Shown: piece by piece, positions 8,824-17,284 of the stretch | Layout of the letters: each line of letters begins with the position of its first letter | Numbering within the stretch: position 1 is the first letter of the stretch | DNA from: Olleya sp. Bg11-27 | Lineage (GTDB): Bacteria; Bacteroidota; Bacteroidia; Flavobacteriales; Flavobacteriaceae | Assembly (NCBI RefSeq): GCF_002831645.1 | Contig: NZ_CP025117.1 | Location: forward strand, 1,433,514-1,497,513 | Reading direction: 5' to 3' | Length of the DNA: 64,000 nucleotides | Made by a program: the position numbers and the translations under genes | Notes under the pieces: generated by a model | The model's database searches: none | What the model saw: the letters and a program-made list of their open reading frames with translations, nothing else | What the model was told of the DNA's origin: nothing

Positions 8824-10842
8824 ATGAAAAAAACGCTACTATTACTAACCTTATCGCTAACAATTACGCTGTCAAACGCTCAAGATTTTGAATTTGGAAA
8901 AGTTAGTAAAGAAGAATTACAAGAAACAAGTCATCCAATAGAAAAAGATGCAAATGCAGCTGTTTTATATAGAAGCCAAGATGTGAAATTTGTTTATAGC
9001 CAAGAAGATGGTTTTTTACAAGAAAACACTATCTATCAACGTGTTAAAATTTATAATAAAGAGGGGTATGATTGGGCAACTCAAAAAGTTAGGCTATATA
9101 ATGAAACCTCTTCTTCAAGCGAAACATTAGTAGGTTTAAAAGGGTATACTTATACGCTAGAAAACGGAAAAATAAAAAAAGCGAAACTTAAAAATGAAAA
9201 TATTTTTGAGGAAGAAACTAATAAATACTGGAGAAAAAAAATCTTTACAATGCCAAATATTAAAGAAGGTTGCGTTATAGAGTTTGAATACAAAATTAAG
9301 TCTTCATTTTATAAAATTGATGATGTGATGATTCAATTTGGTATACCAGTAAATAAAATTGAAGTAGAAATAGCAACACCAGAGTACTATAATTATAAAA
9401 AAATTATTAATCCAAGAGCAGTTATTTATCCTAAATTAAAAGAAATTAAACGTAATAGGAAAGAGCTTATAAGGTCGTCTAATAGAATTGGAAATGGTGT
9501 AATGCCATCTAAAAGAACTGTAAGTACTAGCGCTTTAGAGTTTTTAGAAAATGTAATATCTATCGACATGGATAACATCCCAGCTTTAAAAGAAGAACCT
9601 TTTGTTGATAATTTAAATAATTATAGAGGTAAACTAACATTAGAATTTGCATTTTATCAAGGACCAAGTGGAAAGATTCAAAGTTTTGCGACAACTTGGG
9701 ATAAAATAACAGATAATATTTATAAGAATGAAGACTTTGGAGGTCAATTGCAAATCAATAATTATTTTGAAGATGATGTAAATGCTCTAATTGCAAATGC
9801 AACTACTGATTCTGAAAAAATTCAATTAATTTTTGATCATGTAAAAAGTAAAGTTAAATGGAACGACTTTTTAGGGTACACTTCAGAAAGTGGTGTTAAA
9901 AAAGCTTACAAAAATGGGGCAGGTAATGTGGCAGACATAAATTTAATGCTAACAGCCATGTTAAGACATGCAGGTCTAAAAGCTAATCCAGTTTTAGTAA
10001 GTACACGATCTAATGGTGTTCCATTATTTCCGACACGCTCTGGATTTAATTATGTAATCTGCGCAGTTGAAGATAAGGGTGAAATGTTGCTTTTAGATGC
10101 TACAAAACAATATACAAATCCTAATATTTTATCGACTAATACTATTAATTGGCAAGGACGTTTAATTAGGGAAGATGGAAGTTCTACGTGGGTATCTTTA
10201 TTGCCAAATGTAGCATCTAAAGAGATTGTTTTAGTAAATGTAAATATAAACGAAGACCTTACTGCAAAAGGGAAAGTTAGAAGAGTATTAACCAATTATC
10301 AAGCTTTTAATTACAGAAATAGAAGTGCCAATAAAGTCAACGAAAATTTAATTTTAGATATAGAAAAAAATAACCCGGGACTTGTAGTATCTAAGCTAGA
10401 GGTTAAAAATGCTAAATTAGCGCCAAAACCAATATCAGAATCCTACGAATTTGATCTTGAAACAGCAACAGAAAAAATTGGAAGTAATATCTATTTTTCT
10501 CCACTGTTGTATTTTAGTCAAGAAGAAAATCCATTTACACAAGATACTAGACTATATCCAATAGACTTTGTATATCCAATTGCGGACAAACATACTTTTG
10601 GAATCACAATTCCAGATGGTTATCAAGTAGAGTCAATTCCAGAAAATATTGCAATAGAATTTAATGGTGGAGCAGCAAGTTTCTCATATTTAATAAAGCA
10701 AACAAGTAATATTATACAATTAGTAGTAAGTTTAAACATTAATAAAACGTTAGTAATGCCTGTTGATTATCAAGCATTTAAAAGCTTTTATCAATTAATG
10801 GTAGAAAAAAATTCAGAAAAAATAGTGCTTAAAAAACAATAA
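8824..10842 (+). CDS. DUF3857/transglutaminase-like protein, probably inactive
   Basis: A 672-residue paralogue of the preceding gene, with a signal peptide MKKTLLLLTLSLT...SNAQ. The transglutaminase core is recognisable (GNVADINLMLTAMLRHAG and FNYVICAV), but the Cys position reads Val369 and the His position Tyr410, so I predict no thiol catalysis; the following Asp in LLDATKQ is kept. I chose ATG 8824; a TTG two codons upstream is also in frame. It starts 2 bp after the upstream stop, and the MazG-like gene follows 2 bp later. It may bind rather than process the target of its active partner (inference). Confidence 0.8.
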   Translation: MKKTLLLLTLSLTITLSNAQDFEFGKVSKEELQETSHPIEKDANAAVLYRSQDVKFVYSQEDGFLQENTIYQRVKIYNKEGYDWATQKVRLYNETSSSSETLVGLKGYTYTLENGKIKKAKLKNENIFEEETNKYWRKKIFTMPNIKEGCVIEFEYKIKSSFYKIDDVMIQFGIPVNKIEVEIATPEYYNYKKIINPRAVIYPKLKEIKRNRKELIRSSNRIGNGVMPSKRTVSTSALEFLENVISIDMDNIPALKEEPFVDNLNNYRGKLTLEFAFYQGPSGKIQSFATTWDKITDNIYKNEDFGGQLQINNYFEDDVNALIANATTDSEKIQLIFDHVKSKVKWNDFLGYTSESGVKKAYKNGAGNVADINLMLTAMLRHAGLKANPVLVSTRSNGVPLFPTRSGFNYVICAVEDKGEMLLLDATKQYTNPNILSTNTINWQGRLIREDGSSTWVSLLPNVASKEIVLVNVNINEDLTAKGKVRRVLTNYQAFNYRNRSANKVNENLILDIEKNNPGLVVSKLEVKNAKLAPKPISESYEFDLETATEKIGSNIYFSPLLYFSQEENPFTQDTRLYPIDFVYPIADKHTFGITIPDGYQVESIPENIAIEFNGGAASFSYLIKQTSNIIQLVVSLNINKTLVMPVDYQAFKSFYQLMVEKNSEKIVLKKQ

Positions 10843-10844
10843 AT

Positions 10845-11171
10845 ATGGACATCAAAAACGCACAATTAGAAGTAGATAACTGGATTAATGCTCATGGCGT
10901 ACGTTATTTTAACGAGCTAACCAATATGGCGCAACTTACAGAGGAAGTTGGAGAGGTTGCACGTATTATAGCTAGGCGTTATGGAGAACAAAGTGAAAAA
11001 GAATCTGATAAAAATAAAGATTTAGGAGAAGAACTTGCTGATGTTATGTTTGTAGTATTATGTTTAGCAAATCAAACGGGTATAGACTTGCAAGAAGCGT
11101 TTGATAAAAAGTTAGATGTAAAAACAAAACGAGATCACGACAGACATCACAACAATCAAAAATTGAAATAA
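10845..11171 (+). CDS. MazG-like nucleotide pyrophosphohydrolase
   Basis: A 108-residue all-alpha NTP pyrophosphohydrolase of the MazG/dUTPase-zeta superfamily. The metal-binding pattern EEVGE (near residue 33) and EELADV (near 63) is present. Single-domain members hydrolyse non-canonical or excess NTPs to NMP and PPi; the substrate here is unknown. It starts 2 bp after the DUF3857 gene, suggesting cotranscription, and lies 35 bp before aroA. Confidence 0.85.
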   Translation: MDIKNAQLEVDNWINAHGVRYFNELTNMAQLTEEVGEVARIIARRYGEQSEKESDKNKDLGEELADVMFVVLCLANQTGIDLQEAFDKKLDVKTKRDHDRHHNNQKLK

Positions 11172-11206
11172 ATTTAGTTACATCAGAGCAAGGAATCCAT
11201 TAGAAT

Positions 11207-12439
11207 ATGAATCTACATTTAAATAAATCAACAATACATAAAACGTCGTCAATCCCAATCACAGGATCAAAAAGCGAATCTAATCGACTTTTGTTATTAC
11301 AAGCTTTATATCCAGAGATTAAGATTGGTAATGTATCAAACAGTGACGATTCTGTATTAATGTCTAAGGCATTATCGTCTAAAGATACTGTCATAGATAT
11401 ACATCATGCAGGAACAGCAATGCGTTTTTTAACAGCTTATTTTTCGACTCAGGATGGGCGAGATATAGAGTTAACGGGATCTAAACGGATGAAGGAGCGT
11501 CCAATCGCTATTTTAGTTGATGCTTTAAATCAATTGGGAGCGGAGATAACATATAAAGAAAATGAAGGCTTTCCACCATTACTGATTAAAGGTGAAAAGC
11601 TAACTAAAAATAAAGTGACTTTAAAAGCTAATGTTAGTAGTCAGTATATCTCGGCATTATTATTAATAGCATCAACTTTAGAAAACGGATTAGAGCTTAC
11701 CTTAGATGGCGAAATTACATCTGTACCGTATATTAAAATGACATTAAGTCTTTTGGAAGAAATTGGTATTGAAACTCAATTTGATGGTCAATTAATTACA
11801 GTCCAGCCTAAAAAGCAGTCTGAAGTAAAAAAGAAGCAACTAACCGTAGAGAGTGATTGGTCTTCAGCATCCTATTTTTATAGCATTGCGGCAATGTCAA
11901 CTATTGGAACAAGTATTACCTTGTCTTCATACAAACAAAATAGCCTGCAAGGCGATTCCGCTTTAGCGACAATTTATAAGTCCTTTGGTGTGACAACAAC
12001 ATTTAAAGATAACAGTGTTACGCTTCAAAAGGAAGTAGAGGTTACTTTGGATGCTCAAATTAATTTCGATCTAAAAAATGCGCCAGATATTGCACAAACT
12101 ATTTCGGTAACAGCATTCGGTTTAGGTTTAGAGTGTCATTTAACAGGACTACATACTTTAAAAATTAAAGAAACAGACCGTTTGGTAGCTTTAAAGACTG
12201 AAATTGAAAAATTAGGGGGAGAAGTTATCATAACAGACAATAGTTTAACATTAAAAAAAGCGACCAATAGACGACAAAACATTGCTGTTGCAACTTATAA
12301 TGACCACCGGATGGCTATGGCATTTGCGCCTTTAGCATTAAAAACGCCTATAATTATTGAAGATTATAAAGTGGTTTCAAAATCTTACCCAACATTTTGG
12401 GATGATTTAGCTGCTTTAGGCTTCATTTTTAGCGTTTAA
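11207..12439 (+). CDS. aroA: EPSP synthase (3-phosphoshikimate 1-carboxyvinyltransferase)
   Basis: A 410-residue enzyme of the shikimate pathway, joining PEP to shikimate-3-phosphate. Seen: GSKSESNRLLLLQAL near residue 21, AGTAMRFL near 67, a KERPI segment near 95, and the conserved KETDRL near 323. It is somewhat shorter than the about 430-residue proteobacterial enzymes, as usual in Bacteroidota. It completes another step of the pathway that feeds the aromatic operon 6 kb upstream, but is separated from it by unrelated genes. Confidence 0.95.
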   Translation: MNLHLNKSTIHKTSSIPITGSKSESNRLLLLQALYPEIKIGNVSNSDDSVLMSKALSSKDTVIDIHHAGTAMRFLTAYFSTQDGRDIELTGSKRMKERPIAILVDALNQLGAEITYKENEGFPPLLIKGEKLTKNKVTLKANVSSQYISALLLIASTLENGLELTLDGEITSVPYIKMTLSLLEEIGIETQFDGQLITVQPKKQSEVKKKQLTVESDWSSASYFYSIAAMSTIGTSITLSSYKQNSLQGDSALATIYKSFGVTTTFKDNSVTLQKEVEVTLDAQINFDLKNAPDIAQTISVTAFGLGLECHLTGLHTLKIKETDRLVALKTEIEKLGGEVIITDNSLTLKKATNRRQNIAVATYNDHRMAMAFAPLALKTPIIIEDYKVVSKSYPTFWDDLAALGFIFSV

Positions 12440-12461
12440 TAAATAATAATTGCTCATTTAC

Positions 12462-12493
12462 TTGACAAGGCCTATCTCCAGATTGTATATTTG
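12462..12493 (+). promoter_or_regulatory. Predicted promoter of queA
   Basis: TTGAC at 12462-12466 and TATATTTG at 12486-12493 give a perfect TAnnTTTG -7 box with 21 nt from TTG to the box. Transcription would start near 12500, 25 nt before the queA ATG. Confidence 0.6.
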
Positions 12494-12524
12494 CAATCTT
12501 GTTAACTTAACAACTATTTAATAA

Positions 12525-13574
12525 ATGAAATTATCACACTTCCATTTTGACTTACCAGATGAATTATTAGCAGAATATCCTGCTGAAAACAGAGACGAGT
12601 CTCGTTTGATGGTATTAAATCGAAAAGAACAAACTATTGAGCATAGAATGTTCAAAGACATAATCGAATATTTTGATGAGAAGGATGTGATGATTCTTAA
12701 CAACACCAAAGTATTTCCAGCGCGTTTATTTGGTAACAAAGAAAAAACAGGCGCTAGAATCGAAGTGTTTTTATTAAGAGAATTAAATAAAGAACAACGT
12801 CTTTGGGATGTTTTAGTAGATCCAGCTCGTAAAATACGTATTGGTAACAAATTATATTTCGGCGACGACGAAACATTAGTAGCAGAAGTTATTGATAATA
12901 CAACGTCTAGAGGACGTACTTTACGTTTCTTATATGACGGGTCTTACGAAGAGTTTAGAAAAAAATTACAATTATTAGGAGAAACACCTTTACCAAAATA
13001 TATTAAAAGAGACGTAGAGCCGGAAGATGAAGAGCGTTACCAGACAATTTATGCAAAAGAAGAAGGGGCTGTAGCAGCACCAACAGCAGGGATGCACTTT
13101 TCTAAGCATTTATTAAAACGTTTAGAAATTAAAGGAGTCGATTTTGCAGAAGTAACATTGCATGTTGGATTAGGAACATTTAATCCAGTAGAGGTTGAAG
13201 ATCTATCTAAGCATAAAATGGATAGTGAAGAGCTTAAAATTGAAGCAGCAGCAGTAGAGATTATCAATAATGCTAAAAAAGAAAAGCGTCGTATTTGTGC
13301 AGTGGGTACAACAGCAATGCGTGCTATAGAAAGCTCAGTATCTTCAAGCGGAACATTAAACGAAATAGAAGGATGGACAAATAAATTTATTTTTCCTCCA
13401 TACGATTTTAGTATTGCTAACGCTATGATTACTAATTTTCATACACCAAAATCAACATTAATGATGATGGTATCTGCATTTGCTGGTCATGATTTTATGA
13501 AAAAAGCATACGATGAAGCAGTAAAAGAAAAGTACAAATTTTACAGTTATGGAGACGCGATGTTAATCATCTAA
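12525..13574 (+). CDS. queA: S-adenosylmethionine:tRNA ribosyltransferase-isomerase
   Basis: A 349-residue QueA, which transfers the ribosyl group of SAM to preQ1 in tRNA to make epoxyqueuosine. Seen: the N-terminal [26 protein letters not shown] near residue 64, APTAGMHFS near 186, [10 protein letters not shown] near 216 and [10 protein letters not shown] near 303. Full length, with its own promoter and a terminator behind it. Confidence 0.96.
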   Translation: MKLSHFHFDLPDELLAEYPAENRDESRLMVLNRKEQTIEHRMFKDIIEYFDEKDVMILNNTKVFPARLFGNKEKTGARIEVFLLRELNKEQRLWDVLVDPARKIRIGNKLYFGDDETLVAEVIDNTTSRGRTLRFLYDGSYEEFRKKLQLLGETPLPKYIKRDVEPEDEERYQTIYAKEEGAVAAPTAGMHFSKHLLKRLEIKGVDFAEVTLHVGLGTFNPVEVEDLSKHKMDSEELKIEAAAVEIINNAKKEKRRICAVGTTAMRAIESSVSSSGTLNEIEGWTNKFIFPPYDFSIANAMITNFHTPKSTLMMMVSAFAGHDFMKKAYDEAVKEKYKFYSYGDAMLII

Positions 13575-13595
13575 TCCTTCTACTATAGATAATTA

Positions 13596-13633
13596 AAACC
13601 TCTTTTCGCTGTAATCAGTAAAAGAGGTTTTTT
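13596..13633 (+). terminator. Terminator downstream of queA
   Basis: Arms AACCTCTTTT (about 13597-13606) and AAAAGAGGTT (about 13620-13629) enclose a 13-nt loop and are followed by a T-run. The hairpin lies about 20 bp after the queA stop. Confidence 0.8.
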
Positions 13634-13637
13634 TATG

Positions 13638-13741
13638 GCATTACCCAAGGGTCGCGCTCTCGACAGTCGCTTTGCATTTGCTTAAATGGCAAAAGCAAGA
13701 GCTTCAACAAATGTCTCCATCGCTAATGCGTTAGCTTAACG
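13638..13741. repeat. Candidate dispersed intergenic repeat
   Basis: About 100 bp between queA and rlmN looks compositionally different from neighbouring intergenic DNA: richer in G and C, beginning AAGGGTCGCGCTCTCGAC, containing the imperfect hairpin TTTGCATTTGC / GCAAAAGCAAG and ending with the palindromic CGTTAGCTTAACG. The order of short motifs resembles families of interspersed repeats seen between genes in Flavobacteriaceae (from memory, not searched). There is no open frame of note and only this copy was noticed in the window. Confidence 0.4.
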
Positions 13742-13813
13742 TTGGTTATAAATTTAAGTAAAGTAAATGATCAGTCGTCATTAATCATTCAAAATCACTA
13801 TTTTTGCAATCCA

Positions 13814-14857
13814 ATGGACATTAAGAAAAAAGACATACGCGCATTAACTAAAGACCAACTTAGAGAATTCTTTGAAAAAGAAGGAGATAAAGCCTTTAGA
13901 GGGAATCAAGTTTACGAGTGGTTATGGAGCAAAGGTGCTCATACATTTGAGGATATGACAAACCTCTCTAAAGAGACGCGTCAAATGCTAGAAGACAACT
14001 TTGTTATAAATCATATCAAAGTAGATGTGATGCAACGTAGTAGTGATGGTACTGTAAAAAATGCAGTACGATTACATGATGATTTGATAGTGGAGTCTGT
14101 TTTAATACCTACAAAAACTAGAACCACAGCCTGCGTGTCTAGTCAAGTAGGGTGTAGTTTAGACTGTAAATTCTGCGCAACATCACGTTTAAAACGTATG
14201 CGTAATCTTAATCCTGACGAAATTTATGATCAAGTAGTCGCTATAGATAGAGAAAGTAGGTTGTATTTTGATAGACCTTTAAGTAATATTGTGTTTATGG
14301 GGATGGGAGAACCATTAATGAATTACAATAACGTCCTTAAGGCTATTGAGAAAATAACGTCTCCAGAAGGATTAGCAATGTCGCCAAAACGTATTGTAGT
14401 CTCTACGTCAGGAGTGCCAAAAATGATTAAAAAAATGGCAGATGATAATGTTAAGTTTAAATTGGCGGTGTCATTACACTCTGCAATTGACGAAGTCAGA
14501 ACATCAATAATGCCATTTAATGCAACATTTCCGTTAGCAGATCTTAGAGAAGCACTGGTGTACTGGTACGAAAAAACCAAAAACCGTATTACTTATGAGT
14601 ATGTTGTTTGGGAAGGTATAAATGATAAACGTAAAGATGTAGATGCTTTAGTTCAGTTTTGTAAGTTTGCGCCAAGCAAGGTTAATATTATAGAATATAA
14701 CCCGATTGATGATGGTCAGTTTCAACAAGCTAGATCAGAAGCTATTGATATGTATAAAAACGTATTAGAGGATAATAATATTACTGTTACTGTAAGACGC
14801 AGTAGAGGTAAGGATATTGATGCGGCTTGCGGACAATTAGCTAATAAAGAAAATTAA
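13814..14857 (+). CDS. rlmN: Dual-specificity 23S rRNA/tRNA adenine C2 methyltransferase RlmN
   Basis: A radical-SAM methylase of A2503 in 23S rRNA and A37 in some tRNAs. Seen: the cluster motif with three cysteines in GCSLDCKFCATSR, FMGMGEPLMNYNNV, and the methyl-carrying Cys in DAACGQL near the C-terminus. I chose ATG 13814 (347 residues, MDIKKKDIRALT); the frame is open 24 codons further upstream, but that extension is unlike RlmN. An intrinsic terminator shared with the convergent gene follows. Confidence 0.95.
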   Translation: MDIKKKDIRALTKDQLREFFEKEGDKAFRGNQVYEWLWSKGAHTFEDMTNLSKETRQMLEDNFVINHIKVDVMQRSSDGTVKNAVRLHDDLIVESVLIPTKTRTTACVSSQVGCSLDCKFCATSRLKRMRNLNPDEIYDQVVAIDRESRLYFDRPLSNIVFMGMGEPLMNYNNVLKAIEKITSPEGLAMSPKRIVVSTSGVPKMIKKMADDNVKFKLAVSLHSAIDEVRTSIMPFNATFPLADLREALVYWYEKTKNRITYEYVVWEGINDKRKDVDALVQFCKFAPSKVNIIEYNPIDDGQFQQARSEAIDMYKNVLEDNNITVTVRRSRGKDIDAACGQLANKEN

Positions 14858-14878
14858 ATTAAAATATTTTATATAAAA

Positions 14879-14913
14879 AAAGTGCCTTTCAAATATTTGA
14901 AAGGCACTTTTTT
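14879..14913. terminator. Bidirectional terminator between rlmN and the T9SS protein gene
   Basis: The hairpin AAAGTGCCTTTCAAAT / ATTTGAAAGGCACTTT (14879-14910) has an A-run on the left and a T-run on the right. It can serve both rlmN and the convergent gene at 14932-16056. Confidence 0.85.
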
Positions 14914-14931
14914 TTTTGACAAGTAAACCAA

Positions 14932-16056
14932 TTACTCTTTTATAAATTTTGTTGTTTGTTGTTTTCCTTCGACAAAAATTTTCATGAAGTACACACCATT
15001 ATTTAAGTTGCTAATCGCAATGGAATTGTCAACTAAATCAGCGGTACTAACTTGCATAACACGTTGACCTAGTTGGTTGAATATTTCAACTGTGTCAAAA
15101 AATGTATTTGATTTTATATTAATACTGTTTTTAGCAGGATTTGGAAAGACGCTAAATGTAGAGGCATTAAACGTTGCTGTTGATAAGGAAGGATCTGCTT
15201 CAGTAGTAAAGCTCCAAACGGAAGATCCAATCGCTTCTCCTCCGATATTTTCTGCGACTACAGACCAATAATATACTGTATTGTAGTCCATACCTGTAAT
15301 ATTAACAGATGTGTTACTAATATTACCTAAATAGTTTAATGTTGATGGAGAATCTCCTATGTAAAAGTTATAAATAGTTGCGGGGTCTCCCGTTGTTGCC
15401 TCTGTCCAAGAAAAAGAAACTGCATTGTCAGGTTCTGTATCTAAATCAGCATCAGTTGGATCAATAGGAATAGCAATTGCTGCGTCAGATGGAGTAGGTG
15501 TGGTAACCGCATTTGGAGCGCTAGCATATTGGTTTACTAAATTAACATTATCTATAAACCAATAATCACCATCATTTTGTGCTAACACAAAAGCAATGTA
15601 AATTGTAGTTCCTTCGTAAGCGGATAAATCGACGGTATACGAAGAAAATGTACCCTCGGCTCCTGCTGTTACAGACGTTTCGGTTTGCGTATCTATAATA
15701 GTGAAATCTGCATGTGTTGTTTGTGATGATCCAGTAGAGACTCTTATGGTATATTCAGAGCCATAATCGGGTAGGAATGCATCCGTTTGGTCAAATTGTA
15801 ATAATGAATTATTGGTAGTAATAGCGATAGATGGGGTAACTAACCAATCTTCAGATAGGGTTGGTACGGCTTCATAACTAACCCACATGTATCCTCCAAT
15901 ATTTTCCCAGTTTTTAACTGTACCTTCTCCATTAGTTCCAATAAACGTGGCCCAGGTTGCAGGTATGGTTGTGCCATTAAAGCTTTCAGGAAATTGTGCA
16001 TGACTAAAAGTTGTCATTGTTAAATAAAATAATAATAGCAATGTAATTTTTTTCAT
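14932..16056 (-). CDS. T9SS type A sorting domain protein with choice-of-anchor J-like domain
   Basis: A 374-residue secreted protein: signal peptide (residues 1-20, ending SHAQ), an N-terminal beta-sandwich typical of choice-of-anchor J/cleaved-adhesin domains (about 22-175, with SEDWLVTPSI and DGDYWFIDNV), a fibronectin type III-like domain (about 185-285, with YNTVYYWSV and SSVWSFTTEA), then a type A C-terminal sorting domain (about 300-374, FSVFPNPAKNSINIKS ... GVYFMKI). The sorting domain sends it through the type IX system to the cell surface or medium. The specific ligand is unknown. Monocistronic by layout. Confidence 0.85.
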   Translation of the reverse strand: MKKITLLLLFYLTMTTFSHAQFPESFNGTTIPATWATFIGTNGEGTVKNWENIGGYMWVSYEAVPTLSEDWLVTPSIAITTNNSLLQFDQTDAFLPDYGSEYTIRVSTGSSQTTHADFTIIDTQTETSVTAGAEGTFSSYTVDLSAYEGTTIYIAFVLAQNDGDYWFIDNVNLVNQYASAPNAVTTPTPSDAAIAIPIDPTDADLDTEPDNAVSFSWTEATTGDPATIYNFYIGDSPSTLNYLGNISNTSVNITGMDYNTVYYWSVVAENIGGEAIGSSVWSFTTEADPSLSTATFNASTFSVFPNPAKNSINIKSNTFFDTVEIFNQLGQRVMQVSTADLVDNSIAISNLNNGVYFMKIFVEGKQQTTKFIKE

Positions 16057-16200
16057 GAGTTAAAGTTTAGATAATTAGGGTATTAAAGGTAATGAAAAAA
16101 TAATTATTCTTTTTTTTTTAGATTAAAAATGCGAATTATTAATATTAAGGTCTATTAGTTTATTCGTATTTTTGAAATCATTAATAATTAGACCTTTCTT

Positions 16201-17178
16201 TTGAAAATAACAGAACAGATAAAACAACCAATTGCTTTTGAAATGGAACTTTTTGAAAAAAAGTTTCGACTAGCTATGTCATCTAAAGTTGCTTTACTTA
16301 ATAGGATAACTTATTATATTGTTAATAGAAAAGGGAAACAAATGCGACCGATGTTTGTTTTTCTAGTAGCTAAAATGGTGTCAAATGGAGAGGTTAGTGA
16401 GCGTACCTATCGTGGCGCTTCTGTTATTGAGTTAATTCATACAGCGACTTTGGTACATGACGATGTGGTTGATGATAGTAATAAACGACGTGGCTTTTTC
16501 TCTATAAATGCACTATGGAAAAATAAAATAGCAGTTTTAATTGGTGATTTTTTATTATCAAAAGGGTTGCTACTATCTATCGATAATAATGATTTTGATT
16601 TATTGAAAATTATCTCTATCGCCGTTAGAGAGATGAGTGAAGGTGAATTACTTCAAATTGAAAAAGCTAGAAAGTTAGACATTACGGAGGACGTTTATTA
16701 TGAGATTATCAGACAAAAAACAGCGACACTTATAGCGGCGTGTTGTAGTCTTGGAGCAGCATCGGTTAAACCAAATTCAGTTGAGGTCGAGACTATGCGT
16801 AAATTTGGAGAGCTTATTGGGATGGCCTTTCAAATTAAAGATGATTTGTTTGATTACGGTACCCAAAGTATTGGAAAACCCACAGGTATAGATATTAAAG
16901 AACAAAAAATGACATTACCTTTAATTTATGTGCTTAATAATTGCTCTAAAAAAGATAAGAAGTGGTTAATCAATTCGGTTAAAAATCATAATAAAGACAG
17001 AAAAAGGGTTAATCAAATTATCGATTTTGTAAAGCAAAATGGAGGCCTGGATTATGCGGTTTCGAAAATGAAAACCTTTCAGGAAGAAGCTTTGCTACTA
17101 TTAAAAGGATTTCCTAAATCAGAATACAAAGACTCGCTAGAATTGATGGTTAATTACGTTATCGAAAGAAAAAAGTAA
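16201..17178 (+). CDS. ispB: Polyprenyl diphosphate synthase
   Basis: A 325-residue trans-prenyltransferase that builds the long prenyl chain of menaquinone. Seen: the first Asp-rich motif VHDDVVDDSNKRRG (near residue 83), GKQMRP near 44, and the second motif KDDLFDYG near 215. The start is TTG at 16201; the N-terminus MKITEQIKQPIAFEM is typical of flavobacterial homologues, which supports TTG over the later ATG at 16243. A TATTTTTG box lies at 16167-16174, inside an AAGGTCTA / TAGACCTT inverted repeat (16147-16154 and 16189-16196). Chain length cannot be read from sequence. Confidence 0.88.
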   Translation: MKITEQIKQPIAFEMELFEKKFRLAMSSKVALLNRITYYIVNRKGKQMRPMFVFLVAKMVSNGEVSERTYRGASVIELIHTATLVHDDVVDDSNKRRGFFSINALWKNKIAVLIGDFLLSKGLLLSIDNNDFDLLKIISIAVREMSEGELLQIEKARKLDITEDVYYEIIRQKTATLIAACCSLGAASVKPNSVEVETMRKFGELIGMAFQIKDDLFDYGTQSIGKPTGIDIKEQKMTLPLIYVLNNCSKKDKKWLINSVKNHNKDRKRVNQIIDFVKQNGGLDYAVSKMKTFQEEALLLLKGFPKSEYKDSLELMVNYVIERKK

Positions 17179-17284
17179 GTCTTAAGCGTCTCATATGTTT
17201 GCTTTTACATCAATTAATTAGCTGTTTTCTTGTGTTTTATAATTTGTATTATTTAACTTGCACCAAATTTAAATTTAAAGCGTA

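Noticed and set aside
16147-16196. AAGGTCTA/TAGACCTT repeat upstream of ispB as an operator
   Set aside because: The arms are short and far apart, flanking the -7 box; without a second copy or a candidate regulator I list it only as a note.
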